From positions 1 through 64,000 of the forward strand of contig NZ_BCXD01000016.1 of NCBI RefSeq assembly GCF_001894925.1: DNA of 64,000 nucleotides, read 5' to 3'. Below the pieces are notes generated by a model. It searched no databases. It worked only from the letters and a program-made list of their open reading frames with translations, and was not told the origin of the DNA. How positions within the stretch are numbered: position 1 is the first letter of the stretch; every line of letters begins with the position of its first letter. Of the stretch, positions 44,460 through 52,192 are shown piece by piece. Source of the stretch: Rhodococcus rhodnii NBRC 100604 (GTDB taxonomy: Bacteria; Actinomycetota; Actinomycetes; Mycobacteriales; Mycobacteriaceae). A program made the translations under genes and the position numbers.

Positions 44460-46091
44460 TCAGCTGGGGATGTCGCGGCGTCCGAACCCCACGGTGGCGA
44501 CGGCGAACAACACGCCCGCGACGACGGACATCGCGATCAGCGGAACCGGATCGACGCTGTCGAGCGGCACCGCAGGCGTGTGCGTGAACGGCGAGATGTC
44601 GCGCACCCACTGCGGCAGCCGCAGCAATTCGCCGAACAGCCCGACGACGAGCACCACGACGAGGACTCCCCAGCTCAGCCCTGTCATGCGCGGCAGCCAC
44701 GCGTACAGCACGAGCGCCACCGCGCCGACGACCAGCGCCGCCGGAATCTGGACGGCGAACGCTGCGACACCACGGCCGACGTCGCCCCAGTTCCCGGATG
44801 TGATCGTGTGCGCGACACCCATGCACAGCCCCGAGAGGACGAGCATCGCCGCGACACCGAGGAACGTCACGAACCCCGCGGAGCCGAACAGGGCACGCCG
44901 CGACACGCGCGTCGCGAGCGTCGTCTCGACGCGCCCTGCGGTCTCGTCGGACCGCATGTGCGTCGCGACGGTGACCGCCCATGCCGCGGCGGCGAGCGCG
45001 ATGAAGCCGGAGATCACCACCTGCATCGAGTCCGCGAGCGCACCCGAACCGCCGAGTTGCTCGATGAGTTGCTGCATCTGATCGGAATCACCGGCGAGTG
45101 AGTCGACGGACGTCAGCAGGAATCCGACGAGCGCGCTGTACGCGGCGACCGCGATCGTCCACGACGCCCACGCGCCGGTGTGCATCCGAAAGGTCAGCGA
45201 GAGCGGGCCTTTCAGTCTCGTCGAACCCGCAGGCCCCGGTCGCGGCGCGATGAGCCCACCGCCGAGGTCGCGGTGCACCTGCATCCACACCGCGGCGCCC
45301 GCCGTCACGAGGAACAGCAACACACAGAGCAGTGCAGGCCACCACCGGTTGGCGCCGAACGGATCGATCTCCTGGGCCCACCCCACGGGCGAGAGCCAGC
45401 GCAGCCAGCCGAGCGACTCCTCGACGTCACCGCCGCCGCGCAACGCATAGCCGGCCACGACGACGACGGTGCCGATGGTGTTCGCGGTGCGCGCCGTCGT
45501 CGCGATCTGCGCCGTGACGGCAGCGATACCGCTCGCGGCGAGACCGACTCCGATGTACTGCATTCCGACGGCAAGCGACGACATGCCGTCGCCGCCGTAG
45601 GCGAGGAACGTGGCAGCCGCCGCAGCACCCGTGACGACGGAGAGCGTGGCTCCGTACGCGATCGCGACGGCGATCGGTGCGAGCGCTCCCACTCGTCCCG
45701 AGCGGACGAGTTCGAGCCGCCCCAGCTCCTCGTCCTTCCGGCTGTGCCGCACCACGGTGAGGACGACGAGGACCGCGAGCGTCGTGACGAGGAACAGGCC
45801 GATGCGCCACGACATCACCGAGGCGACGGACTGGGTGTGGTCGAGCGGACCGAGCAGGAGAAGGAAGGCCTGGTTGGTTCCCGCCGTCGCGGCGAGGGCG
45901 TCGCGGCTCTGCTGCGTCCCGTACGCCTCGGTCAGGGCAGCGGCCGTCGAGACGTACATGAGCACGAAGACGATCGCGGTGACGGGAATCGCGAGCCGCT
46001 CGTTCCGGAATGCGATGCGCGCGAGCGTCCCCCATCCCGCGAGCGGCGAGCTCTGGACGACGGTGCCCCGGACGGCGGCGGGCGCGCTCAT
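44460..46091 (-). CDS. ABC exporter permease, 543 aa
   Basis: About twelve membrane helices in two six-helix halves separated by a loop near 300 (RPGPAGSTRLKGPLSLTFRMHTGAW). It is like the fused permeases of actinobacterial drug exporters of the TipC/Tcr type. The segment SWRIGLFLVTTLAVLVVLTVVRHSRKDEELGRLELVRSGRVG is the typical coupling element with DEELGRLELVRS. ATG 46091 overlaps the ATPase stop (ATGA). The substrate is unknown; drug or lipid export under control of the adjacent TetR repressor. Confidence 0.9.
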   Translation of the reverse strand: MSAPAAVRGTVVQSSPLAGWGTLARIAFRNERLAIPVTAIVFVLMYVSTAAALTEAYGTQQSRDALAATAGTNQAFLLLLGPLDHTQSVASVMSWRIGLFLVTTLAVLVVLTVVRHSRKDEELGRLELVRSGRVGALAPIAVAIAYGATLSVVTGAAAAATFLAYGGDGMSSLAVGMQYIGVGLAASGIAAVTAQIATTARTANTIGTVVVVAGYALRGGGDVEESLGWLRWLSPVGWAQEIDPFGANRWWPALLCVLLFLVTAGAAVWMQVHRDLGGGLIAPRPGPAGSTRLKGPLSLTFRMHTGAWASWTIAVAAYSALVGFLLTSVDSLAGDSDQMQQLIEQLGGSGALADSMQVVISGFIALAAAAWAVTVATHMRSDETAGRVETTLATRVSRRALFGSAGFVTFLGVAAMLVLSGLCMGVAHTITSGNWGDVGRGVAAFAVQIPAALVVGAVALVLYAWLPRMTGLSWGVLVVVLVVGLFGELLRLPQWVRDISPFTHTPAVPLDSVDPVPLIAMSVVAGVLFAVATVGFGRRDIPS

Positions 46092-47023
46092 GATCGCACC
46101 TCGTCGTCGTGGGCGCCGTACTCGTGGAGGAAGAGCTCTTCGAGCGAGGGCGGCGCGATGGTGAGGCCCGCGGGATCGAGTTCGGCGATCGTGGCGACGA
46201 CGCGCGGAACGTCGGTGCCGTCGACGTGGAACGTCACGGAGTCGGCTCCGTGCTCGGTGCGTTCGACGTCGAAATCGTGTACGCCGTGCATCGCGCGCAG
46301 CGTCTCGACGCCGTTGCCGTCCGGCAGATCGACGGTGACCTTCGAGCGGCGCAGATGCCTCAACTCGGTGAGAGTGCCGGACTGCACGGTCTTTCCGGCA
46401 CGAATGATGGTGACGGTGTCGCAGAGCGCTTCGACCTCGGACAGGATGTGGCTCGACAGCAGTACCGAGGTTCCGCGCTCCGCCGCGGCGCGCACGTAGC
46501 GGCGGAACGTCGCCTCCATGAGCGGATCGAGGCCCGACGTGGGCTCGTCGAGCACGAGCAGGTCGACGTCGGCGGCGAGCGCGGCGACGAGTGCGACCTT
46601 CTGCCGGTTGCCCTTCGAGTACGTGTCGGTGCGCCGCGTGGGGTCGAGTTCGAAGGCCTCGAGCAGTTCCTTCTTGCGTGACGTCGCGACGTCGACGCCG
46701 CGCAGCGAGAGAAGCAGATCGATCGCTTCGCCGCCCGTCGTCTTCGGCCACAGCGAGACGTCGCCGGGGACGTACGCGAGCCGCGAGTGCAGTGCGACGG
46801 CATCGGCGAACGGGTCGGAGCCGAAGAGGCGCGCGGTGCCGCCGTCGGCGCGGTACATGCCGAGCAGGACGCGGATGGCAGTCGACTTCCCGGCGCCGTT
46901 GGGTCCGAGGAATCCGGCCACCTCGCCTTGCGCGACACCGAGATCCAGTCCGTCGAGCGCGACGACCGAACCGAACGTCTTACGGAGATCGCGGACGTCG
47001 ACGACGTCGTGGGACGTGCTCAT
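46088..47023 (-). CDS. ABC exporter ATP-binding protein, 311 aa
   Basis: Walker A GPNGAGKST (about 41-49), Q-loop region YVPGDVSLWP, a signature replaced by SKGNRQKVAL (about 139-148; the usual LSGGQ is SKGNRQ, as in DRI-type exporter ATPases) and Walker B LLVLDEPTSGLDP with H-loop LLSSHIL. The C-terminal ~80 residues form the DUF4162-like extension. Start ATG 47023 overlaps the TetR stop. It forms a complex with the permease. Confidence 0.94.
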   Translation of the reverse strand: MSTSHDVVDVRDLRKTFGSVVALDGLDLGVAQGEVAGFLGPNGAGKSTAIRVLLGMYRADGGTARLFGSDPFADAVALHSRLAYVPGDVSLWPKTTGGEAIDLLLSLRGVDVATSRKKELLEAFELDPTRRTDTYSKGNRQKVALVAALAADVDLLVLDEPTSGLDPLMEATFRRYVRAAAERGTSVLLSSHILSEVEALCDTVTIIRAGKTVQSGTLTELRHLRRSKVTVDLPDGNGVETLRAMHGVHDFDVERTEHGADSVTFHVDGTDVPRVVATIAELDPAGLTIAPPSLEELFLHEYGAHDDEVRS

Positions 47024-47667
47024 GAAGTGCCTCCGGTCGGTGGGAAGTGTTTCAGGACGTCGTCGTACAAGGTTGTGTCCGTGAGCATTCCGAACGTGAA
47101 CAGTTCGACGACGGGCGCGGCGTTGCGCGCGAGATAGCCCTGGACGATCTCGGCGGTGCCGTCGTCCGGCGCGGGCGGGTGCAGCAGGAAGTCCGTCAGC
47201 ATGATGCCCAGCGAATGCCGTACGAGGTAGGCGGCGCGTGCGTCCTCGTCGGCGCCGGGCCTGATCGACCCGTTGGCGACACCGGTCTCGAGGTATCGGC
47301 GAGTGGCGCGGGTGAGCCGGTCGTAGAGGCCGTGTGCCAGTTGTCCGCCTGCCTGGATGCTCCGGATCGCGTAGAGGTAGACGCCGCCGAGCGTGTCGGT
47401 GTCGGAGAGGTAGGCCAGCACGGCCGGCCCCATCTCGCCCGGCCCCGACACGGTCGCGATCTTGTCGGCCATGAGGGCGTCGATGCGGTCGTCGCACGCC
47501 TGCCGCAGACCCTCCTTGGATCCGAAGTGATGGATGACGAGGCCCGGGCTCACGCCCGCGCGCGCCGCGATCGTCCGGACGGAGGCGGAGAACCCTTCAC
47601 GGCCGAACACCTCGACCGCGGCGTCACGGATTCGTGCGCGCGCCGTCCGGTCCTCGGCTGAACTCAT
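47020..47667 (-). CDS. TetR-family repressor of the ABC exporter operon, 215 aa
   Basis: The N-terminal helix-turn-helix (about 10-55) reads ARIRDAAVEVFGREGFSASVRTIAARAGVSPGLVIHHFGSKEGLR. The C-terminal helical ligand domain has IQAGGQLAHGLYDRLTRATRRYLETG. It is the first gene of the tetR-ATPase-permease operon, all joined by ATGA overlaps. ATG 47667 is chosen; ATG 47676 adds three residues. Direct TGTTCAG repeats over the start (47667-47693) are a candidate operator. Confidence 0.92.
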   Translation of the reverse strand: MSSAEDRTARARIRDAAVEVFGREGFSASVRTIAARAGVSPGLVIHHFGSKEGLRQACDDRIDALMADKIATVSGPGEMGPAVLAYLSDTDTLGGVYLYAIRSIQAGGQLAHGLYDRLTRATRRYLETGVANGSIRPGADEDARAAYLVRHSLGIMLTDFLLHPPAPDDGTAEIVQGYLARNAAPVVELFTFGMLTDTTLYDDVLKHFPPTGGTS

Positions 47668-47693
47668 GTTCAGCATCTTATATTCGTGTTCAG
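47667..47693. promoter_or_regulatory. Candidate operator/promoter of the tetR-ABC operon
   Basis: TGTTCAG is repeated at 47667-47673 and 47687-47693, exactly 20 bp apart, flanking an AT-rich TATAAG-like -10 element read on the minus strand. The first copy overlaps the start codon, suiting an autorepressor and perhaps a leaderless mRNA. Confidence 0.4.
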
Positions 47694-47726
47694 TCGCGGG
47701 AGAGGGGTTTTGGCACACTGGATGCT

Positions 47727-48488
47727 GTGACTGTCGATTTCGGACCGGCTTCCGGTGCAGACGGCGAGCTCGATTACGCCACGCTCCGCGACGACCTGAC
47801 GCGGTTCATGATGGAGTACGAGTTCGGCGCCCGTGAGCTGCTGACGAAGATCGAGATCCTGCAGGAGGAGTTCACCCACCTGCACCGTTACTCGCCGATC
47901 GAGCACGTCGAATGGCGCGTCAAGAGCCCCGAGAGCCTGCTGCGCAAGATCCGTCGCCGCGGTCTGCCGTTCACGCTCGACGCCGTCCGTGCCGGGATCA
48001 ACGACGTCGCCGGCATCCGCATCACGTGCAGCTTCATCTCCGACACGTACCGCCTCGCCGAGATGATCACGGGCCAGTCCGACCTGCGGTTGATCGAGGT
48101 CAAGGACTACATCGCCGCGCCGAAGCCGAACGGCTACAAGAGCCTGCACCTCATCGTCGAGGTCCCGGTGTACCTCACCGATCGCGTCCAGAAGGTGCGG
48201 GTCGAACTGCAGATCCGCACGATCGCCATGGACTTCTGGGCGAGCCTCGAGCACAAGATCTACTACAAGTACGACCGGGAGATTCCGTCCGAGCTGCTGG
48301 AGGAGCTCACCGAGGCCGCCCAGGCCGCGGGCGAGCTCGACCAGAAGATGGAGCGCCTGCACACCGAGGTGTCGCGGCTCGGGGCCGAGGTATCGCCGAG
48401 GTCGCCCGCCTCGGGTGCCGCACCCATCCCGCGCGAGCTGCTCGAGCTCCTCGCGAGCGGGCGTGACGACGACCCCGATATGCGGTAA
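47727..48488 (+). CDS. Small alarmone synthetase-like protein (RelA/SpoT synthetase domain), 253 aa
   Basis: A stand-alone RelA_SpoT synthetase domain: SPESLLRKIRRRGLPF, the NDVAGIRITCSFISDTYRLAEMI core, APKPNGYKSLHLIV (G-loop region with Tyr) and VELQIRTIAMDFWASLEHKIYYKY containing the catalytic Glu in ELQIRT. No HD hydrolase, TGS or ACT domain. It resembles YjbM/YwaC-type proteins that make (p)ppGpp from GTP/GDP and ATP. The C-terminal ~50 residues are helical then low complexity. The start is GTG 47727, divergent from tetR. Confidence 0.9.
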   Translation: MTVDFGPASGADGELDYATLRDDLTRFMMEYEFGARELLTKIEILQEEFTHLHRYSPIEHVEWRVKSPESLLRKIRRRGLPFTLDAVRAGINDVAGIRITCSFISDTYRLAEMITGQSDLRLIEVKDYIAAPKPNGYKSLHLIVEVPVYLTDRVQKVRVELQIRTIAMDFWASLEHKIYYKYDREIPSELLEELTEAAQAAGELDQKMERLHTEVSRLGAEVSPRSPASGAAPIPRELLELLASGRDDDPDMR

Positions 48489-48745
48489 CGCGCGTCACAT
48501 GTATCCCGATCTCGCCTAGCGGACTGGACAGTTGTACTATGCCCTCGTTCCGGCAATGGTCTGGAATCAACGCTGGGAAGGGGTTCGGGGGGACGATGTC
48601 AACGGGGGGGAATTGCGCCTTTCTCGGCTTTCTCGCTGTCTGCGCATGTCCGCGTCGTTCACCGGCCGTCGGCCGTGTGCAACGACCCTGTCGACCCTTC
48701 GGAGTTGGCCGTTCACGGCTCGCCACTACCCGAAGGAAACAACGC
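48489..48745 (+). promoter_or_regulatory. 257-nt gene-free leader with a possible G-quadruplex
   Basis: This region holds the promoter and 5' leader of the secreted Gly-rich protein. Four G-runs at 48575-48577, 48580-48583, 48587-48592 and 48604-48610 (loops of 2, 3 and 11 nt) could fold as a G-quadruplex in DNA or RNA. I looked for the conserved core of the c-di-AMP riboswitch often found before actinobacterial wall-protein genes and did not see it. Confidence 0.3.
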
Positions 48746-50074
48746 ATGAGCAAGGAATCTCGGGGCCGCCACAGGCGCGCCCGGCAGCGCGCCGCTGTCA
48801 CGACGACGATCCCGGTCGCACTGGCGCTGGCAGCAGCCTCCGTCGCGCAGGCCGCACCGGCACAGCAGCCGGGCGTCACGTCGCCGAGCAGCCCGTCGCA
48901 GCAGCCGGGCGTGACGCTGCCGGCGCAGCCGGAGAAGCCGCGCCAGTACCTCCCGGGCTACACGCCGTCGCCCGAGGTGCAGAACGCGCAGTGGCGCACG
49001 TACGACGACTTCCAGCAGGGCTACATCGCCCCGCAGACGGTGCAGCCGCAGGCCGTCGCGCCGGAGCCGGTCTACACCGATCCCGGTTACACGCAGCCGC
49101 AGTCGTACTCGCAGGAGTACAGCGAGGGCTGGAGCGAGCCGCAGACCGCAGCGCCGGTCGAGGTCGAGCCCGCCGTCGTGGAGTCGGCACCCGTCCCGGT
49201 CGAGACCGTCGAGGTCAAGCGCATCGCGCCGATCGAGGCTCCCGAGGGCAAGATCCTCATCGGTCACGCGCTCTTCGATCGCCCCGGCTTCATCTCCGAG
49301 GACGACGCCGAGCGCTTCAACAACACCGCAGCTGCCCTCCAGGCCGACGGTGGCAACCTCCTCACCGACCTCGGTGTCGATGCGTCGCAGGCCGACCGTG
49401 CGACGGCGGGTGCCATCGCCGGCGGTGCGACCGGTGCCGTCATCGGTGCGTCGGTCGCCGGCATTCCGCCGGCGCTGCTCGGTGCAGCGGTCGGCGCGGG
49501 GACTGGCGGTCTGATTGGCTGGACCATTGGCGGCGCGGGTGCAACACCGGCTTCGTACGTGCTTGCTCCTCAGGGCGCTGCTATCGGTGCTGGCGTGGGT
49601 GCGGCGGTTGCGGGCATTCCGACTGCACTGATCGGCGGAGCAGTCGGCGGTGCCATCGGTGCCGGTATCGGTGCGACGGCGTTCGGTGGCCAGGAAGTCG
49701 TCGAGCAGCAGGAAGTCGCTCCGGCGCCCGTCGTCGAGGGTGAGGTCCTGGCGGACGCTCCCGAGGCGGCTCCGGCTCCCGCTCCCGAGCCCCTCCCCGT
49801 GATCTCGCCCGAGGACGCCGTGCTGGTGAAGGCGCAGACGCAGCAGACGATCGATCAGATCGCGGGCCTGCCTGGTGGCGATCTGGCCGTCGACGCAGCG
49901 CGCAATGCTGCTCTCGCGGCGCCGCAGGCGCTCGAGGGCCTGCGTGGCTCGATCGTGGCGATCGGTGGCGAGGGTGTCGTCGTCGCCGTCGAGAGCGCTG
50001 CGACGGCTGTCGCTCAGGCGACCGCTCCGGTCGGCCCGAACGGCGAGCTCGCGCTGGAGACGCTCACCGCCTGA
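48746..50074 (+). CDS. Secreted glycine-zipper protein of unknown function, 442 aa
   Basis: GAAGGAAAC precedes ATG 48746. A signal peptide (RAAVTTTIPVALALAAASVAQAAPA, cleavage near residue 37) is followed by a Pro/Gln/Tyr-rich region. The body contains GKILIGHALFDRPGFIS, two Gly/Ala-rich zipper blocks of near-identical design (about 220-320, each with IGAxVAGIPxALxGxAVG), a Pro/Ala/Glu linker and an Ala/Val-rich helical end. The paired zipper blocks suggest an internal duplication and oligomerisation or membrane association in the cell envelope. The family is not recognised, and any link to porins or wall anchoring is speculative. Confidence 0.75.
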   Translation: MSKESRGRHRRARQRAAVTTTIPVALALAAASVAQAAPAQQPGVTSPSSPSQQPGVTLPAQPEKPRQYLPGYTPSPEVQNAQWRTYDDFQQGYIAPQTVQPQAVAPEPVYTDPGYTQPQSYSQEYSEGWSEPQTAAPVEVEPAVVESAPVPVETVEVKRIAPIEAPEGKILIGHALFDRPGFISEDDAERFNNTAAALQADGGNLLTDLGVDASQADRATAGAIAGGATGAVIGASVAGIPPALLGAAVGAGTGGLIGWTIGGAGATPASYVLAPQGAAIGAGVGAAVAGIPTALIGGAVGGAIGAGIGATAFGGQEVVEQQEVAPAPVVEGEVLADAPEAAPAPAPEPLPVISPEDAVLVKAQTQQTIDQIAGLPGGDLAVDAARNAALAAPQALEGLRGSIVAIGGEGVVVAVESAATAVAQATAPVGPNGELALETLTA

Positions 50075-50085
50075 TCCGCTCCCGC

Positions 50086-50164
50086 GGTTCTGCACCCCTT
50101 TCGTCACTCTGCACCCCTACCGGGCAACTGGTAGGGGTGCAGAGTGCTATTAGGGGTGCAGAAC
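50086..50164. repeat. Nested palindromic repeat, copy 1
   Basis: The outer arms GTTCTGCACCCC (50087-50098) and GGGGTGCAGAAC (50153-50164) enclose a 16-bp perfect hairpin (50106-50121 with 50130-50145, core CACCCCTACC/GGTAGGGGTG). A second copy lies at 58474-58551. It sits between two convergent genes, so it may also act as a bidirectional terminator. Confidence 0.8.
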
Positions 50165-50182
50165 GGCCTACGGCGATGCGGC

Positions 50183-51349
50183 TCAGAACGAGGCGGCGAG
50201 GGTGCGGCTGATCACCAGGCGCTGGATCTGGTTGGTGCCCTCGAAGATCTGGGTGATCTTCGCCTCCCGCATGTAGCGCTCTGCAGGGAAGTCGGTGGTG
50301 TAGCCGTTGCCGCCCAGCACCTGCACGGCGTCGGTCGTCACCTTCATCGCGGCGTCGGTCGCCACGAGCTTCGCGACGGATGCGGCGCGCGAGTACTGCC
50401 GTCCCGCGTCGCGACGGCGCGCGGCGTCGAGGTACGTCGCACGGGCCGAGTCCACGGCGGCGGCCATGTCGGCGAGCACGAATCCGAGTCCCTGGTGGTC
50501 GGCGATCTTCTTGCCGAACGTCTCGCGTTCCTGCGAGTACCGGACGGCTTCGTCGAGTGCGGCCTGCGCGATGCCGGTGGCGACGGCCGCGATGCCGAGC
50601 CGTCCCGAGTCGAGGGCGCTGAACGCGATCTGCAGACCCTGGCCCTCCGTGCCGACGAGCCGGTCCGCGGGCACTCGCGCGTCGTCGTAGGTCGCTGCCG
50701 CGGTGGGGACGGCGCGCAGTCCCATCTTGTCCTCGGGCTTGCCGAACGAGAGGCCGTCGGTGTCGCGGTCGACGAGCAGGCACGAGACGCCCTTCGACCC
50801 CTCGCCCGTGCGCGCGAAGAGGTTGTAGACGTCGGCGATGCCGCCGTGGGTGATCCACGCCTTCGTGCCGCGAACGACGTAGTCGTCGCCGTCGCGGACG
50901 GCGCGGCAGGTCAGTGCGGCGGCGTCGGAGCCGGCCTGTGGTTCGGAGAGGCTGTAGGCGCCGATCGTGTCGCCCGCGAGCAGCGACGGCAGCCAGCGCT
51001 GTTTCTGCTCCTCGGTGCCGAAGTTCACGAGCGGGTGGCAGGACAGGCCGTGGACGCTGACGGCGACTCCGACGGCGGCCCACCGAGCGGCGATCTCCTC
51101 GAGCACCTGCAAATACACTTCGTACGGCTGCGCGCCGCCGCCCCACTCCTCGGGATAGGGGAGGCCGAGCAGGCCCGCCTTGGCGAGTGTCGCGAACGCG
51201 ACGTCGGGATACTTCTCGGCCTTCTCGTACTCGGCGGCGATCGGCGCGAGCGTCTTGTCCGCGATGTCGCGGGTGAGCTCGATGAGGTCGTGGGCCTCGT
51301 CGGTCGGTAGCAGCCGGTCGACAGGGCGTGGTCCGCGCTCGGTGGCCAT
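50183..51349 (-). CDS. Acyl-CoA dehydrogenase, 388 aa
   Basis: The protein has the full family layout: N-terminal helices, YSLSEPQAGSDAAALTCRA (FAD-contact segment), WITHGGIADVYNLFART, LGFGKPEDKMGLRAVPTA-type beta domain, and a C-terminal helical domain with YSQERETFGKKIADHQG and QVLGGNGYTTDFPAERYMREAKITQIFEGTNQIQRLVISR. The Glu of FEGTNQ is at the usual catalytic-base position. It oxidises acyl-CoA to enoyl-CoA and passes electrons to ETF; chain length is undetermined. ATG 51349 has GAGGAG upstream. It is divergent from tetR across a palindromic operator and probably under its control. Confidence 0.93.
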   Translation of the reverse strand: MATERGPRPVDRLLPTDEAHDLIELTRDIADKTLAPIAAEYEKAEKYPDVAFATLAKAGLLGLPYPEEWGGGAQPYEVYLQVLEEIAARWAAVGVAVSVHGLSCHPLVNFGTEEQKQRWLPSLLAGDTIGAYSLSEPQAGSDAAALTCRAVRDGDDYVVRGTKAWITHGGIADVYNLFARTGEGSKGVSCLLVDRDTDGLSFGKPEDKMGLRAVPTAAATYDDARVPADRLVGTEGQGLQIAFSALDSGRLGIAAVATGIAQAALDEAVRYSQERETFGKKIADHQGLGFVLADMAAAVDSARATYLDAARRRDAGRQYSRAASVAKLVATDAAMKVTTDAVQVLGGNGYTTDFPAERYMREAKITQIFEGTNQIQRLVISRTLAASF

Positions 51350-51427
51350 CGTGTTCGCTCCTCGCACGGGCCGCGCGCGAGTGTGGCGTGACCCGTTGTG
51401 TGATATTCCATGTGCCGTGAGTCTCAT

Positions 51428-51457
51428 ACAGTACTACGGACAGTCCTGTAGTACTGT
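51428..51457. promoter_or_regulatory. TetR operator between acyl-CoA dehydrogenase and tetR
   Basis: A perfect 10-bp inverted repeat ACAGTACTAC (51428-51437) / GTAGTACTGT (51448-51457) is separated by 10 bp, itself containing GGACAGTCC. It is centred 20-25 bp before the tetR ATG in the divergent promoter region, where it would repress both directions. Confidence 0.75.
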
Positions 51458-51464
51458 CTTCGGC

Positions 51465-52064
51465 ATGGATCAGCTGATCGTCGGCGGCGCGCGTGCTCGC
51501 ACGTTCGCGACGGCGCGGCGGGGACAGCTGTTCGACCAGCTCACCGACCTCTTCCTCGCGGAAGGGTTCGCGCATCTCACGCTCGACGACATCGCCGCCC
51601 GGCTTCGGTGCTCGAAGTCGACCCTCTACACGCTGGCGGGTTCGAAGGAACAACTCGTCCGTGCGTCTACCGTTCATTTCTTTCGCCGCGTTACAGATCA
51701 GGTTGCGGCAGCCGTTCCGGAGGGCGCATCCGCACGCGAACGCATCGTCGCGTATCTCACAGCGGTCGGTGTCGCGCTCGCGCCCGGCTCGGATCAGTTC
51801 ATGGCGGACGTCGCCGCCTTCGAGCCCGCGCGCGAGGTGTACGAGCAGAACACGAGCATCGCCGCGACCCACGTGCACGAGCTCATCGTCGAGGGTGTCG
51901 AGGCGGGCGAGTTCCGCGGAGTCGATGCCGCGTTCGCGGCCGATCTCACGGCGACCATGATGGTACGTATCCAGAACCGTGGCGTCGCCGAGTCGACGGG
52001 GCTCGGGGACGGCGAGGCGTACCGCGAGCTGGCGGCAATCCTCACGGCGGGGATTCGCGTATGA
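51465..52064 (+). CDS. TetR-family regulator, 199 aa
   Basis: The N-terminal helix-turn-helix is seen in [47 protein letters not shown] (about 18-62). The C-terminal ligand domain includes [35 protein letters not shown] 51465. With a perfect operator upstream and divergent acyl-CoA dehydrogenase plus downstream carboxylase genes, it is probably an acyl-CoA-sensing repressor controlling both sides. Confidence 0.92.
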   Translation: MDQLIVGGARARTFATARRGQLFDQLTDLFLAEGFAHLTLDDIAARLRCSKSTLYTLAGSKEQLVRASTVHFFRRVTDQVAAAVPEGASARERIVAYLTAVGVALAPGSDQFMADVAAFEPAREVYEQNTSIAATHVHELIVEGVEAGEFRGVDAAFAADLTATMMVRIQNRGVAESTGLGDGEAYRELAAILTAGIRV

Positions 52065-52192
52065 CCGTTCGCGAACTCCGTCACCCGCAGGGCACAGGCC
52101 CTGCCCCACTCGACTCGTGCCGCGTGATCCGCGGCGCGGCGACCACCCACGGCGCGTGCCGTGTTTCGATATCGGGAAGGTGTGCTCCATGA
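52061..52192 (+). CDS. 43-codon ORF exactly bridging tetR and accD5
   Basis: The ATG overlaps the tetR stop (ATGA, 52061-52064) and its TGA overlaps the accD5 start (ATGA, 52189-52192). No protein family is recognisable (Arg/Gly/Cys-rich). If translated it would carry ribosomes from tetR to the carboxylase gene; it may be only a coupling leader or coincidence. Confidence 0.3.
   Translation: MTVRELRHPQGTGPAPLDSCRVIRGAATTHGACRVSISGRCAP

Noticed and set aside
48489-48745. c-di-AMP (ydaO-type) riboswitch in the leader of the secreted protein
   Set aside because: I could not align the conserved core; only G-runs are evident.
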